A stretch of 64,000 bases of DNA from Mortierella sp. BCC40632 (lineage: Eukaryota; Mortierellomycota; Mortierellomycetes; Mortierellales; Mortierellaceae): the NCBI GenBank assembly GCA_011634665.1, contig WAEK01000014.1, positions 540,501-604,500 on the forward strand, in the 5' to 3' direction. Shown here in pieces: positions 1-15,300 of this stretch. A program made the translations under genes and the position numbers. Numbering within the stretch: position 1 is the first letter of the stretch; the number at the start of each line of letters is the position of its first letter. Under the pieces are notes generated by a model that worked only from the letters and a program-made list of their open reading frames with translations, was not told the origin of the DNA and did no database searches.

Positions 1-522
1 CTAGACGAATCTAATATCGATGGTCTTGTTGGCCGTGGTATGGCTTACATGTTGGAAGATGAATTTGAGGAGGCAATCCGTGACTTTACCAAGGCTCAGG
101 AATTGGCGGGAGGACAGGATAGATCAATTCATGAAAAGCTGACCAAGGCACAACGGTTGTTGAAACAATCTCGACAAAAGGATTACTACAAGATCTTGGG
201 TGTTCCCAGGTCAGCGACAGAGCGAGAGATCAAGAAGGCTTTCCGGAAGCAGGCACTTCAATGGCACCCTGATACCTACCGAGGCGATTTGGCACCGGAT
301 CAAGTTGAGAAGAAGATGGCATCTTTGAACGAGGCATATGAGGTCTTGAGTGACAAGGAATTGAGGCAACGGTTCGATAATGGCGATGATCCAAATGACC
401 CACAGGCACAACAAAATCCGTTCGCCCATGGTTTTGGAGGAGGTAACCCCTTCTTTTTCCATCAAGGGGGCGGAAGCCAGTTTGGACAAGAGGGTGGATT
501 CAAGTTCCACTTCCAGTTCTAG
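1..522 (+). CDS. DNAJC3/P58IPK-type J-domain co-chaperone, 3' part
   Basis: C-terminal part of a TPR plus J-domain protein; the 5' end lies outside the window and the frame is open from base 1. The start of the fragment reads like the end of a TPR helix pair ([19 protein letters not shown]). It is followed by a J-domain beginning KDYYKILGV and containing the HPD tripeptide (WHPDT) that stimulates Hsp70 ATPase activity. The tail is rich in Gly, Phe and Asn and ends KFHFQF, as in DNAJC3/P58IPK proteins that assist ER Hsp70 (BiP). The TPR-then-J order matches DNAJC3 rather than a class I DnaJ. ER location is family knowledge; no signal peptide can be seen because the N-terminus is missing. Confidence 0.85.
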   Translation, partial: LDESNIDGLVGRGMAYMLEDEFEEAIRDFTKAQELAGGQDRSIHEKLTKAQRLLKQSRQKDYYKILGVPRSATEREIKKAFRKQALQWHPDTYRGDLAPDQVEKKMASLNEAYEVLSDKELRQRFDNGDDPNDPQAQQNPFAHGFGGGNPFFFHQGGGSQFGQEGGFKFHFQF

Positions 523-629
523 AGGAATAAAAAAAGAGAAAATTAGTGCTTTTTTTTTTTTTTTGTTCGTGCACCACACGTGATCCAATGCTAGTATTTT
601 GGCTTTCTCTCTTTGCTCTTTTCTCTCTC

Positions 630-661
<32 letters not shown>

Positions 662-1092
662 CTACACCTCCATTACCGAGATAAGGTAATTGAGATGGCA
701 GGAATCTGTTCTAACCAAATGGGATGCTTTGCAGCGCGTATTGACATGGATTCCGGGAAAGCGAGTGCATTCATTCGTTGATTGAAAATGAGAGGTCATG
801 GAGAGATTCGAGGACACAAGGGCGCCAGCAATACACCCAAACCCACGGAGCAAGCTCTCCTTTTTTTCTCAACAATATCTTTGCTGATATGCAACAACAA
901 GAGCGACAATAAACAACAGCAAGAGAATAGAGGAATAAGAGTGCACTTTCCTTGATTATTTTTACAAAACAGTATCTAAATGACCATGATCTAACATTCA
1001 ACTCTGGATACCAATCATTATCTGGACAGATCGGAGCAAAAGAAGAAGAAGAAAAAAAAAGCAAATACCTCTCACACATTTGGTCCGCAGTC
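523..1092. other. Intergenic spacer, DNAJC3-type gene to Myb gene
   Basis: No gene seen. It contains T-runs at about 549-564 and 631-661, probably part of the J-protein 3' flank, then mixed sequence leading to the next ATG at 1093. Confidence 0.6.
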
Positions 1093-4000
1093 ATGACGAG
1101 TGACCAGGTCAAAGAAAAACACCACAAGTCCAAGAAGCGTAAACACTCGGGCGATGGCGATCGGGATGCGACATCAAAAAAACACCACAAAAGCCATAAG
1201 CATCACAGACGCGAAGATAAGGACAAGGATGGTGCAAAGGACGCTGTAGAGAAGAAGGAAAAGAAGGAGAAGAAGGAGAAGAAGGAGAAGAAGGAGAAGA
1301 AAGAAAAGAAAGAAAAAAAGGACAGGGAAAAGGCCTCCCATGGTGACGACAATCCACCACCACCACAACTCAATTCTTCTGCAGACACAGCAACCAAGTC
1401 AACATCTGATCACAAGGAAAAGAAAAAAAACAAATCGCATCGCCATCAGCTTACCCAAGAGGCCCCGAAACCTACTACCATTAGTAGCCCTGACGAGAAT
1501 GCATCGACACACATACCCAAAGTAACAACCACGTCAAAAGATCGTTCCGAATCCCAGTCAACTACTCACACTCACTCCAATGATGCTTGGACTTTACAGG
1601 GAGCAGATGACAGTGACAGCAGCTCAGATTCTTCAGAGGACGAATCTAAAAAATATAAACGCAAGGATCCCAAAAAGGCTTCCCCTGTTTCTAAGAGCGC
1701 CCCAAAACCATCTGATACTTTATCCAGTCAAGGCAGCACCAAGCGTTCTCGATTAATTGACGACCCAACTGTCCAAGCAATCATGAGGAATCCTGAGAAG
1801 GAAGCCGAGATGGATCGAAAAAAGAAGCTACAGAAACGGGGTGATGCTCGAGCCTTCTTGAACCAATCGGACGACAGTGATGATGATGACGGCGATAGCA
1901 ACATCAGGAAGGAGACAAACTCGGGGTTGTCTGTCGAGGCGGCAAGAGAGAGGAGACCTGACGTGTTTATTGCGCCAGACGATATCCTTTACACAAAGTC
2001 TCTTATGCCACATATGTTGAAGGAAAAGGGTATAGTGAAATGAGATTTGACCCCTCTCCTTCCTCTTTTTTTCGTCTTCTATGATCCGTATCTCCCATCA
2101 TCGCTACGACTCGATTAACCCATCAACCATGACTTCTTCTTTTCTCTCCGCAATCTCAGGAATTGAGTATCGCAAAGGAAGGCTCACGGATGAAGAGAAG
2201 CGACTCGTTCGAGCGACTGTGGACGACTATTTGATAAGAAATCGATTGCCCAAGGATACACTCGCCGACTGGTTTAGCAGAGATGCTAAAGTGCGTCCTG
2301 AGAATCGCCTCACAAGCCTATGGGTCGAAGTTGGTACCGTTTCAATTTGCTGTTTATTGATAATGGACATATATATAAATCTAGTCATCAGAGACAAAAG
2401 AGAGATCGAGAAAATGAGGACTAACCAAGAGGCGAGACTCCATGTTGAATAGCTACAAAATTGGGAGGTAGACCACTCATGCTCGTCTATCTGATGATGC
2501 GTCGGATGTACCATCCCTTAAACAACTTGGGTCGTTGGTCCCCAGAGGAGGACAACAAACTCCTGGCTCTCGTTGCTCGGTATCCAGGACAATGGACTCT
2601 GATCGGCGGCAAACTCGGACGAATGCCCAACTCCTGTATCGATCGGTATCGCAACACGCTCCAATATCGAGATACCATGAATGCAGGCCCTTGGACCAAA
2701 GAAGAAGATGAAAAGCTGCTCCGAGTGATGCATGATGTCGCTGCCGCACAGGGCGGCAGCTCAATCCTGGAGACGGTACCTCTCTGGACTGTCATCACAG
2801 ACAAAATGGGTCGAACTCGGTCAATGAATCAGTGTCGTCTTCGATTTTATTATACTCTAAAGCCAAGACTGGAGGCCGGATTGATCACTGCTCCGGCAAC
2901 CAAGAGCGCCACCGCGGCAGCCTCTGCAGCAGTCAAGGCTACCAGCCGAGCTACTGCCATGAGAAAGATGATTGAAGATACGATCCGATCAAGTATCGAG
3001 AGTGGAAACGATTTGGATCTTCCAAACAAACAGAAAAAAGGCACAGGAGCTGACAATGGAGATGAGAAGATGGATAAAGTTTCTCGGTCGATCCTTAAAG
3101 GAGTTATCCCAGACGCGAGTACAGGGTATCGCGAACTAGAGTTCCCTGCCAAGGCGAATGAAAAGGACACACAATCAAGCTCTTCGTCCTCCAAAGTAGC
3201 GACACTTCCGATTAGAGAGAATCCATGGAGAAAGAGCCAAGTCCCTCTCGCCCTTGCGACGATGCAATTGTTCCAAGAGACAGGAGTTCGAGATCATACA
3301 GACACCAAATGGAAAGAAAGAGTTGAACGGGTTCGGAAACGAATTCATGAGAGCAATATGGTCCAATTGGGAAAAGCCCTAGAGATCTATGAGGATTTTA
3401 ATGAGCGAGTTCAAGAACAAGGGGATGATGCAGAAGGATTGGAAGAACTTGAAGCTGACGCGGACTCTGACAAGTATATGATTCAGCAAAGACGTAACGA
3501 TGCCATGGCCATGGCTGGTGCCTCGGCTGCCGTGGCTGCAGCGGTGGCAGCGATGCAAGCGGAGGTAGTCAAGAACCTTCAACAGATCCCATCCCTCGAG
3601 TTGCTTCAAAGAAGCTTTACATGGTTCCGTCGAACACTCAAGAATGGATCCAAGATGCCTTTCCGAGAGGTGTTGAACGAGTATGCTGTGGTACTCAAGA
3701 ACCGGATACGACCTGGACATTCAAGTCGAGTCAAGACCATGGCTCCAACAGAGATTCTGCCTCCGACCGTCATGAGTTCCAGTACGGTCAAGAAAGGCAA
3801 GGGTTCGAAAGATTCGCGCGCACAAGACAAGAATAAGGCCAAAGGTGGAGGAGCCAAGGGACAAGATGATGCAGAGAACGATGGACCAGAGGTTTTGATT
3901 GGAAAGACATCGAATGAGACGCTCGAGAAGGTGATTGCTTACCAGACAGAGCATTTGAACAGGACTGGATTAGATGCAGCATTAACCGTGCTCAAGACGC

Positions 4001-4320
4001 TGTTCAAAACCAAACTGCGTTCGGAAGAAGGGTTGGAGGAGGATGAGGTGGAGGATGAAGATGAGGAAGTGTATGACACGTCGGAGGACGAGAACGAGGG
4101 CTCTGTGAATGTTCAGGCCAAGATTGAGCGAGCGATTTGGAAGCAACAAGAAGATACTTTGCAAGCCGCCAAGAGATATGTGATGGATGCTCTGACACTT
4201 GCGGATGCATTGCCTACGACACCCAAACTCAAGAAACGGGCTACTCGACGGATCATGCGAGCTATGAACTCGAGCAAACATGTTGAAAGTAAGAATATCC
4301 TAGACAGTGACAATGAATAA
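1093..4320 (+). CDS. REB1/TTF1-type Myb DNA-binding protein, three exons
   Basis: Model: exons 1093..2029, 2160..2333 and 2453..4320, giving 992 aa. Exon 1 encodes a Lys/His-rich N-terminus with a KEK repeat tract (bases 1248-1321) and acidic patches. Exons 2-3 rebuild a Myb array. A repeat spanning the second junction reads WVEVATKLGGRPLMLVYLM. It is followed by GRWSPEEDNKLLALVARYPG and then by GPWTKEEDEKLLRVM. This layout matches TTF1/Reb1/DMTF-like proteins, which in other fungi act in Pol I termination and replication-fork blocking. The first intron (GT at 2030, AG at 2159) removes the in-frame TGA at 2041, and both introns keep frame (phase 1 each). The C-terminal half is a helical acidic region of unknown role. 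The alternative is two genes, with a short Lys-rich protein ending at 2043. The one-gene model is favoured because the joined sequence KEKGIEYRKGRLTDEE reads as a normal Myb lead-in. Confidence 0.75.
2030..2159 (+). other. Intron 1 of the Myb gene
   Basis: Donor GTATAG follows AAGG and acceptor CTCAG precedes GAATTG. The 130-nt intron is phase 1 on both sides and carries the TGA that would otherwise end the first open frame. Confidence 0.65.
2334..2452 (+). other. Intron 2 of the Myb gene
   Basis: 119 nt, donor GTACCG, acceptor AATAG. Removing it restores the Trp-containing Myb helix WVEVATKLGGRP across the junction, which is strong support. Confidence 0.8.
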
Positions 4321-4551
4321 AAAGCATGAGAGAAGGAGAGGGAGAATATCTATTTTTTTTTTCTTTTTTTCTAATTGCCAAAGGTTTTATTCTTGAAAGG
4401 TAAGAGAAAGAGAGAAGGAGAGGAGAATGACAATGGGCGAGGGTAGTTAATGCGAGTACAAAAAAAAAAAAAAGGTATTTTTTTTTTCTTTATCTTTTTT
4501 TATGACTGAAGTGACTCCACATTTGATGGATTTGAAGCCTTATTTATTAGT

Positions 4552-5192
4552 CTAGGCGAGCTTGGAGAAGTATTTTGGAACAGCCTGTTGAATAGAGAAA
4601 GAGAAAGAGAAGGAGGAGGGAAGAAAATAATCTTGTTAGTTGATAGCTTCTCTCAATTGTCTGAGAAATAGTCCCTGGGACATCCAGGATGATGTCAACA
4701 CACAAAGATAAAAAAAAGAAAAAAACGAAAAGAAAAAAGGTGTCCAGAGAGTTAGAGGGGAAAACTCCTTCTCTTCCCGTCAATCCCGATAGAGTGTAGT
4801 TCCTGTTTGGCTTCATGATCTCTAGTTTGGAATACATGTGCTGACGGCTCTAGGGTTGTGTCCACAAACAAAGCAATATCCTGAAATCCTGAAAGAGAGC
4901 GAAACGAGCACGCGCAAAAAAGAGAGCTCCCGTCTCTTTTTGTCTTTTTCTTTCTTTCTTTCTCTGATTTTCCTAGTATTCCAATTGCTGCTTCTTGCGA
5001 GACTACTATTGTTGTAAAGAAAAAGAAAAAGAATAGAAAAAGAAAAGCAAAACTTACGCAGTCGTTGACGCAGTGCAAGAAGTGGTAGAGCTCCTCAATG
5101 CAGTCCTCGTGGGCACCGTTCTCGACACGGCGAGCGCACTCCTCCAAGTGGTGCTTCAATGGCGCGCATGCAGCGGTCTCACCGCAGGCTAG

Positions 5193-5224
<32 letters not shown>

Positions 5225-5822
5225 AGCAATTGGGGTTAATGATCTATAAGATAAACAAAAGATATGAACCTGGGGAGGAAGGATGGTGGCGCCAGGTTTG
5301 TATATTTTTTGGGAAGGAGAGGATTGACACTCGCTCCTCCAGCACCCCCTTCTCCAAGGTCGCGTTAATTCGTTTCGACCTAGAGGGGGTCTCCTCCACC
5401 TCCCGAGAGATGGCCTCCGAAAGATACACGAACAGAACACGGGAAAAACAAGAATGGCGAAAAAGAGGATTCAAATACGGGGACGGTAGGAAGGAATGAT
5501 TCGGGTAGGCAGTTGGATCAGCCCTTAGGTCTGATTCGGGAATCCAGATCAAAGGCCTTCAAATGTCGATTTCCTTGTTAATCGCACCCTTTCCGATTGC
5601 ATCTTTTCTCTCTTTCTACTCTTTTTCATTTTCTTCTCCTCTTTCTCATCACGACAGTAAGGATGAAGAGATGAGATGCTTACCCTCCTCAATTTCAGGC
5701 TTGATGTCTTCTGGCTCCTCTTCCTCCTCCTCCTCGACAGCCTCGACCTCAGCGACAACCTCCTCAACCTCCTCCTCCTCGGCGTAGACGGCGGGGAACA
5801 AATCAGTGATGAAGCTCAACAT
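4552..5822 (-). CDS. QCR6: Cytochrome bc1 complex hinge protein (QCR6), three exons
   Basis: Exons on the minus strand: 5684..5822, 5058..5188 and 4552..4584, giving 100 aa. The protein is the acidic hinge subunit of respiratory complex III, which helps dock cytochrome c on the mitochondrial inner membrane. The N-terminus (MLSFITDLFPAVYAEEEE) is followed by about 30 mostly Glu/Asp residues. Exon 2 carries the family core EECARRVENGAHEDCIEELY and HFLHCVNDC with the paired cysteines. The 11-codon last exon gives AVPKYFSKLA, the expected C-terminus. All introns are GT-AG with matching phases (1, then 0). Intron 1 is 495 nt and holds a (GA)n run at its acceptor side. The neighbouring Myb gene is convergent, with about 230 bp between the two stop codons. 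Confidence 0.93.
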
Positions 5823-6122
5823 GTTGGGATATAGAATAATGTCCTTGTTCTCAATAGCTCAATGTTGCTAGGGGGCACGAGTAATGGTGGATGCGATACA
5901 GCGGTCGGGGGGGACGGGACTGATGCAGCGCGCGAGAGGGTGAGTCGGAGGGAACGGATTTGATGAGTGGAAAAATGATCCGAATGCCGCAAAACATTTG
6001 GAATGGATTTCCGAACTACGGTGCACTTGCGACTCTGCAAGAACCAAACGTCACCGTATTTTTTCTGTCCTTCTTTCTTTTTTTTTATTCTCCTGAAAGC
6101 TCTCTTCTCATAGTTCCTCTTC

Positions 6123-6764
6123 CTAGTCCTGGTCCAACGTAGTGCGACCATACTCGACAAACTACAGGAGACCCCAACAACATCACCAACAGCAACAACA
6201 CAACACCACAAGAGCAGATGCCATCCAGTTAGTACATTATCAAGTCGTCTTTTTCCTTTTTCCTTTTTTTTACTTCAATATCAGCCTCCTGCATATGGAA
6301 CAAGCCACTTACATCGTCAATCAAGACTGGCCAGGCACCTAGAAAACACGATTGGATATCCGACATTGATAAAAGATCGTCAGTTGAGGCCCCTGTTGAC
6401 AAACAAAACGATTGCTTCACAGATCAAATCCTTTTGAGAAAAAAAGTCTCCATGGCCTACCTTCGTCGTCATAGTTGGAGAACTGTGAGTCCACTTGGTT
6501 GACAAAGTCCAAGACCTATCAAGAATACAAAACGAATTCCAGTCAAAACGTCTCTTGAACAAGACGTGTCACATTGACACAATGCCTGACTAAGAACCCA
6601 TAAACATTTGGCTATTGCGGAGAGAACATACCAGATACCAGGTGTCCTTGGATATAGATCGACCATACTTGTTCAGGACAAAATCACACCACATCTCGAG
6701 TCTTGGGAAACGATCGACCAACAACAGGCTCCAGAACGGAATAGCCACATCCAATGCTGGTTCG

Positions 6765-6800
<36 letters not shown>

Positions 6801-8403
6801 AAGAGAATCCCAGGTTAGAATGGCATCATTAGGAAGGTATAGTGGCTCTTCTCGCTGATACTCCCAAGCGAACAAACCCCTGCTATGCCAACTCAGCTCA
6901 TGAATTGTGTAGAATCAAGGCACATACGCAAACTCTTTTGATTATCACCGAGACCGAATTTGAACGAAAACTGATAGACCTCCTTGAAGATAGCGTCATC
7001 CTTGAGCTGACTACGCAAGACAGCGATCGACTCCTTCATCTTTTCCAATGTGTCACATCTTTGAACAAAAAGGGATAAAAGAGCATTCACGAAAAAGAGA
7101 AGAAAAAACAAAAGAAAATTCGAGTCAGTGCGACACAGTGCATTGGTGTTGCCCATTTTTATCCCTGATACATGTGCTGTCCATGACAATGCTCCATACC
7201 CCAGTTTGGTCCATCCCTCAACAAAGCCTGCTCGAGTGAATTCGCACATGTTTTCCGCCTTGAGATAGTATGCAATGACAAGCATCACAACGTCTGTTGG
7301 GTCAACATCCAGTGCCTCGCAAAACTTTTCCGTGCCATCAACCAAGATCAGATTCGGCTCGTCTTTTTGTTGTTGTTGTTGTTGTTGTTGTTATCGCAAG
7401 GGGTGAAGAGCGACGGAGACAGGGGTGATACATCCCACGGAAAAAAGAATCGAGAAAAAAAAGGGGGTGTCAGTATGACTGGACGACATTGTATCATTGC
7501 ACAAGAGAACTACTGCTTCCTCACTCAAAATAGCTTTTGCTTCTAATTCCTCTTCTCCTGCAAGGCCATTGAGTGTAAACAAGGAAGGGCCGCTTTCGGG
7601 AACCCCCCGATTCTTATTCCTCCACCTCTTTGGCTCGACCCCTTACCCTGGTCCTGTTTTTCCTTTCTCTCTCTTTCTCTCTCTTTCTCCTCTCTATTAC
7701 CTCTAAATTGATCAAAAATCTTTTCGATCTGCTTGACATTCACAGCTGGGGCATGGGCCTTGCTGCTACCCCGAGATGCTGTAGTCGTAGCTCCGCCTCC
7801 AAAATAGTTATTCGCAGCAACCTGGACGTCCCACTTGCAGTCCTTGAGCAGGGAAATAGCCGCAGACTCTCTGTTCGTAAAGAAGAAGAAGAATAAAAAA
7901 AATACAAGTCCGAGGAGCAAAAAAAGTCTATTTTAGCAGGGTCTTTCTGCGCCATCCAGCTCAGCTGATGCTCTGGTGGGGAGGGAAATCACAAAGCTGA
8001 CTTGCCTCATGTTGGTAATGGAGCAGAGTGTCTGGGCCCTCTGGCGCTGATCTGCAGTGAGTGAGTTCTTTTCGTTTCCAATTCCATTTTTTCCAAGGCA
8101 GATTAGGATGTCCAGCCGCGGTTACGAAAGAAAGAAAGAAAAAAAACGGTCGATCGTTCCAGAAGCATGAGCAAGGTGTCACAGTGCGAATAGAAATGTA
8201 TCATAATGGAGAAGGAGGGGGAATAAAAAAAAAAAAAAGGGCAAATAGTTCAAGATGAATGGTTAGCTTCTGAGAGAACGAGAACAAGAAACCCCCCAAC
8301 GGTGCCAGGAGAATGCATCCCTCTTCTCCCCATGCTATGCCTTGAGCCTGTGGCTATTCAACTTGCAGATGAGCCAGAGTATGGGCACAAGACTACATAC
8401 CAT
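6123..8403 (-). CDS. DCN1: DCN1-like cullin neddylation factor, nine exons
   Basis: Exons: 8401..8403, 8006..8067, 7701..7870, 7200..7362, 6928..7058, 6632..6756, 6461..6515, 6313..6338 and 6123..6161. The total is 257 aa against about 259 for human DCUN1D1. The protein is a scaffold E3 that helps load NEDD8 on cullins. An N-terminal UBA-like helix bundle (SITNMRESAAISLLKDCKWD) precedes the PONY domain. Recognisable blocks are VDGTEKFCEALDVDPTDVV, CEFTRAGFVEGW, SISKDTWYL and the C-terminal NYDDEG/AWPVLIDDFVEYG, which forms the cullin-binding surface. Intron 2 has a GC donor (AG|GCAAGT). All exons from UBA onward are phase-consistent. The start is the weak part: exon 1 is only the ATG (donor GTATGT) joined to AACTCACTC after an A-rich acceptor. 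An alternative acceptor at 8052 leaves the start unresolved. Confidence 0.88.
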
Positions 8404-8780
8404 ACTGGAAGGAAAGCCAAGTCAATGGAGCAATAGAGGATGGAAATGGATGTGACTCTAGGCGGGGGAGATGCACTTGGAGTAGCTGATTACTATAAAA
8501 TAGAGGATGGGATGATGGGAGTGAGAGTGAGAGAGTGAGAGAGCGAGAGAGTGAAAGAGCGAGTGAGTGAGTGAGAAAGAGAGAAAGTGAGAAAAGGAGA
8601 GTAGACAGTTCAAGGAGACAACGCAGCAGACGTCCGTCTTTGGGCCTTTTTCTTTTTTGCAAGCCTCTTGTCAGGTTGTGCACTCTACGGCTCGATATCA
8701 CGGCAGTGTGTCTCTCTCCAACCACCATCCACTGCGCCTGTTCTCTGTCCAGGCCTGCCCTGCTGTGGAGCCATGACTCT

Positions 8781-8825
<45 letters not shown>

Positions 8826-10546
8826 CAATATTTCCTTTCCTATGCTCATTAATACATCGTCCTGCTCCTTCTAACTAGTACCATTGTGCGATAGAACTTG
8901 AACAACTACTTGATCATCTCCACTCTCCACCAGAGGACACACCTATTCACTTTGTCCAACCATCGAGTACGCACACTACTCTGAGAATATCCTCTTGCAC
9001 TTTAGAACACCATTCCTCTTGCATCAACTCCGGGAGGGTCAAATTGGGGAGGGGGAGGACTTGTTGACACTAAGCCCGTGCCCCAAAGAGTATCCCATTC
9101 GCTAACGTAACGCGTAGAGTGAGTGACACGCATACCATACAAGGCAGTTTTCTACTAAGAGATCACACGTTAGACCCTAATCACACGTCCCGTCCACCCT
9201 ATTATTTTTTTTTTTTTTTTTCCTATACTCAAGATGGTCAATGCTTTGGCGAGATCTGACACTATTCCAGTATGGCCATTGCATCTCTTGCACATCTACC
9301 CTTTTTTTTTTTTTTTTTCATTTCTAGATACTCGTTCATCTAATAGATGTCTTTATCTACCAGGCACGTTCTGTCAATCTTCTTTGCCAGAGCCCATTAA
9401 TCTCTTTGCGTATGTATGTGCTTAAATTGTCAACGAAATAGGACATTGAAGAAAGCACATGCATGTTGACCACTCTTGAACTTCAGAGCCATGGATTGAA
9501 AAGCATGCTATGACGATCTCGAATCTCCAGAGATCCTCTCCTCCTTTTATGAAGTTTGTACTCATTCAGACTTGGAGAAGACACTTGGTTGGTTTGGTCC
9601 GACTCTTATTCGTAATCTGGAGAGAAATGGTATGATCGGTCCTCATTTGATGCTTTCATATCTAGTCTGATTCAGTCTCTGCCTTCTGGGGCAGCGGAGC
9701 AAACTCAAGAGTCGGTTACTTGGACAGCAAATAGACACTACCGCTCCTAGAACACTGAAACCGACTAAAGGAAGAGAAGAATAGGTAAATGGAATTTTAT
9801 GCAGTGTCAAAAAAAAATAAAATAATAAAAAAAAAAATGGCACGCACCATGACTAGGATCGGAACAGCTGGCATCTACGAGTATAGGAGTATAGGGGGGA
9901 GAAGACCTTTTGAATTCTGAATTTAATGAAAGAAACTTAGTCATTGCCTTTTGGTACTACTACATGTTAATATCCATAGCACCCAGTGGCATCCTCGCTG
10001 TATTGAACAAAAAAAATACATCTTTCTTTCACAGCACTCTAAAATGTTGGGACCACCAAAACGATTTTTCTCAATCCGTATGAGCTTTATGCGAGTACGA
10101 CGTGGCGATGCTACAACACAGAGTAGAAAGGAGAAGGACGAGGAAAGTTAAACGGTACGGTCTTTCTTGAATGAACAACCTCTTGCAAAAAAAAAAAAAA
10201 AAAAAAAATACCGAAAGAGTCTGAAACGAGTCAAGGGTCCAGGCACATCCAGAGGAAAGAAGAGACGGTTTTTTTTAGTGGGTCATTTATCACTCCCTCT
10301 CCAAAGCACCAGAGAGAGAGAGTGTGTGTGTGTGTGAGAGACAGAGTGGCTGCGATCAACTCTTCATGTTGTTGCATGAGACAAGACAACAACGCCTCTC
10401 CATTCTTTCTCGCCTTCTCTCTTTTTCTCTCTTTCTTTTTTCTCTCCTCTTACTCGACTCTTCTCCTTCTTGTCCTTCTCCTCGTACTCCTCTTTCCTCC
10501 CATTCTCTTTCTTCTCCTCTTCGCGCACGTCGCATCCATTCCCGCC
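8404..10546. other. Divergent intergenic region, DCN1 to CHZ1
   Basis: No gene seen in 2.1 kb between two divergently transcribed genes. It holds a GA-rich stretch (8520-8600), a (CT)n tract (8783-8820), T-runs at about 9205 and 9303, A-runs at about 9808-9838 and 10187-10208, and a CT-rich leader (10390-10540) just before the CHZ1 start. It presumably contains both promoters; no defined promoter motif is claimed. Confidence 0.6.
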
Positions 10547-11540
10547 ATGTCTGACATGTATTACTCCTTGCATTCTACTTTCTCCCCGTCCTCCTTCTAT
10601 GACAATTCGCTTTTGCATTTGGAGTCCACGACTGTTTACTCACCCATGCTTCTCCATAACGCTCGCCGATCCCTTTTTTTTTTCTTTCTAATCTTAATAG
10701 CCCTGCTGATACCCTCAGTTCTAATGCCGCTGGCAAACGAAAGGCAGAAGGTTAGAACGAGATAACAAACTGCCTTTGCTTTTTTTTTTTTTTTTTTTGG
10801 CCATCGATCCAGGGAAGAACGGCTCGCCGTCAAAACTAATACGATTTTTTTTTTTCCTTTTCTTTTTTTCTTTATAGAGTCGATTGAGCCACCAACAGTG
10901 AAGCGTGCCTTTGCCTCAAGCTCGACTGCTAAACCAACGGACGATGATGAGGACGAGGACCAGGAAGACGACGACTTGAGTATGTCAAATTTGCATGAGA
11001 AAGAGAAAGAGAAAGGGTTTGTGTGTGTGTGTGTGGTCTAGCCTCCCTTTTCCCCTATCCACCAGATCGTGCTTTCTGTCCAAGGAAAAAGGATGCAGTA
11101 ACACTGAACGGCTTTTTCTCTCTCTCTTTCTCTCCTTTCCTTCGATCCATATTGTCTTAGACGAAGACCTGGACTATCTCGAGACGTCCAACATTATCCA
11201 CTCCAATCGCCGGACCCGAGGCGTCAAGATCGATTTCACATCAGTGCCCCAGGATGATCTCTTGGACGAAGAGGACGAGGATGATACCGCCGTTGCGCCG
11301 GAAGCCGGAGAAGATGAGGACGAAGAAGACGATGACGAAGAAGACGAGGAAGAAGATGGTGAAGATGTAACAGATACCACTGCTGCTGCTACTACTACTA
11401 CCACTACTACAACTACGAACACCACTACAGATACAGCCTCGACCGGTAGTGCTGCTGGATCAAGCTCTGGTTCTGGTTCGGGCTCGGGCTCGGGCTCAGG
11501 ATCGGCAGCAGTAGTGGCCGAGGACGAGGAAGCTAAATAA
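10547..11540 (+). CDS. CHZ1: Histone H2A.Z chaperone CHZ1-like, four exons
   Basis: Exons 10547..10557, 10701..10750, 10878..10979 and 11161..11540, giving 180 aa. The first exon is only 11 nt (MSD plus two bases). The key signature is in exon 4: an acidic patch, then DYLETSNIIHSNRRTRGVK and IDF, the CHZ motif (acidic, TSNII, RRTRG, IDF) that contacts the H2A.Z-H2B dimer. The C-terminal half is low-complexity Asp/Glu, then Thr and Ser/Gly repeats, as expected of an acidic nuclear chaperone, though longer than the yeast tail. Introns are GT-AG; the first has a TTCTAAT branch-point-like motif near its acceptor. CT-rich sequence lies directly upstream of the ATG. Function is assigned by motif only. 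Confidence 0.85.
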
Positions 11541-11812
11541 ACAACGGTAGCCCTCTTCTGCATTCCCCTCTTTCACTCGGAGTGTTTCATATCGAACCTC
11601 AAAAAAAAAAAAAAAAAAAAAAACGCGTTTTTAATCAATTATTTTTTTTTTTTTTTTTTTTAACGTGTACTACAGTAGTCTTGCGTTTTTCAGAAAAGAA
11701 AAAAGAAAGAAGAAAAGAAAAAAGCTTTTTAAAAGGCCTCCCATCTCTAAACTTCCAGTGATTCTGGTCAATTGCTCCTTCTTTCTTTCAAAAAGGCATC
11801 CACACCTCTTCC

Positions 11813-11844
<32 letters not shown>

Positions 11845-11873
11845 CATTTTCTTGTTAACTTTTTTTTTTTTTT
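11541..11873. other. Convergent spacer, CHZ1 and CDC42 3' ends
   Basis: No gene. Long A-run (11602-11623) and T-runs (11643-11661, 11821-11844, 11862-11875) suit the 3' flanks of two genes facing each other; the last T-run directly abuts the CDC42 stop codon. Confidence 0.6.
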
Positions 11874-14760
<2,887 letters not shown>

Positions 14761-14886
14761 GGTTGAACGAGGATGATTTCAGGAGGAGGGAAAGGAAGAG
14801 GAGGAGGAGAAGAGATGACAGATGGTCGGCCGGCGCCAAGCGAAGGAAGACGGAAGAAAAGATAGAGAAGGAGGAGAGAAAGGGAT

Positions 14887-14917
<31 letters not shown>

Positions 14918-14918
14918 A

Positions 14919-14949
<31 letters not shown>

Positions 14950-15169
14950 AAAAAGAAAGAAAAAGAAAAAGAGGAAACAAAGGGCGGGATAGGCGAGAGA
15001 CAAAGGATGGACGGATGGAATGGCAAGAAGGAATGAAAGAAGAAAAGAAGAAGAAAACGGAGGCTGGCGGAGGATGAGGATGATGAGGATGACGAGAAAG
15101 AGAAAGAGAAAAGAAAGAGAAAAAGAGAAGAGAGCTAAAAAGACGGACCAGGCGAGCCACGAGGAACGA

Positions 15170-15300
15170 GCCACGAGCAGACAGACGGCCAGAACAGACG
15201 GACAGCCAGAACAGTCGGACCGATGGACAGACAGAGAGACACACGAACAGACGAGCAGACGAGCAGACGAACAGACGGACCGACGGACAGACACACAGAC
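15170..15300. repeat. Degenerate GACAGACGGA/GAGCAGACGA tandem repeat
   Basis: Repeated agcagacg, aacagacg and ggacagac units in irregular order upstream of CDC42. There are no spacers of constant length, so this is a microsatellite and not a CRISPR. Confidence 0.75.

Noticed and set aside
15170..15300. Possible CRISPR-like array
   Set aside because: Units are short and irregular with no unique spacers; the genome is eukaryotic.
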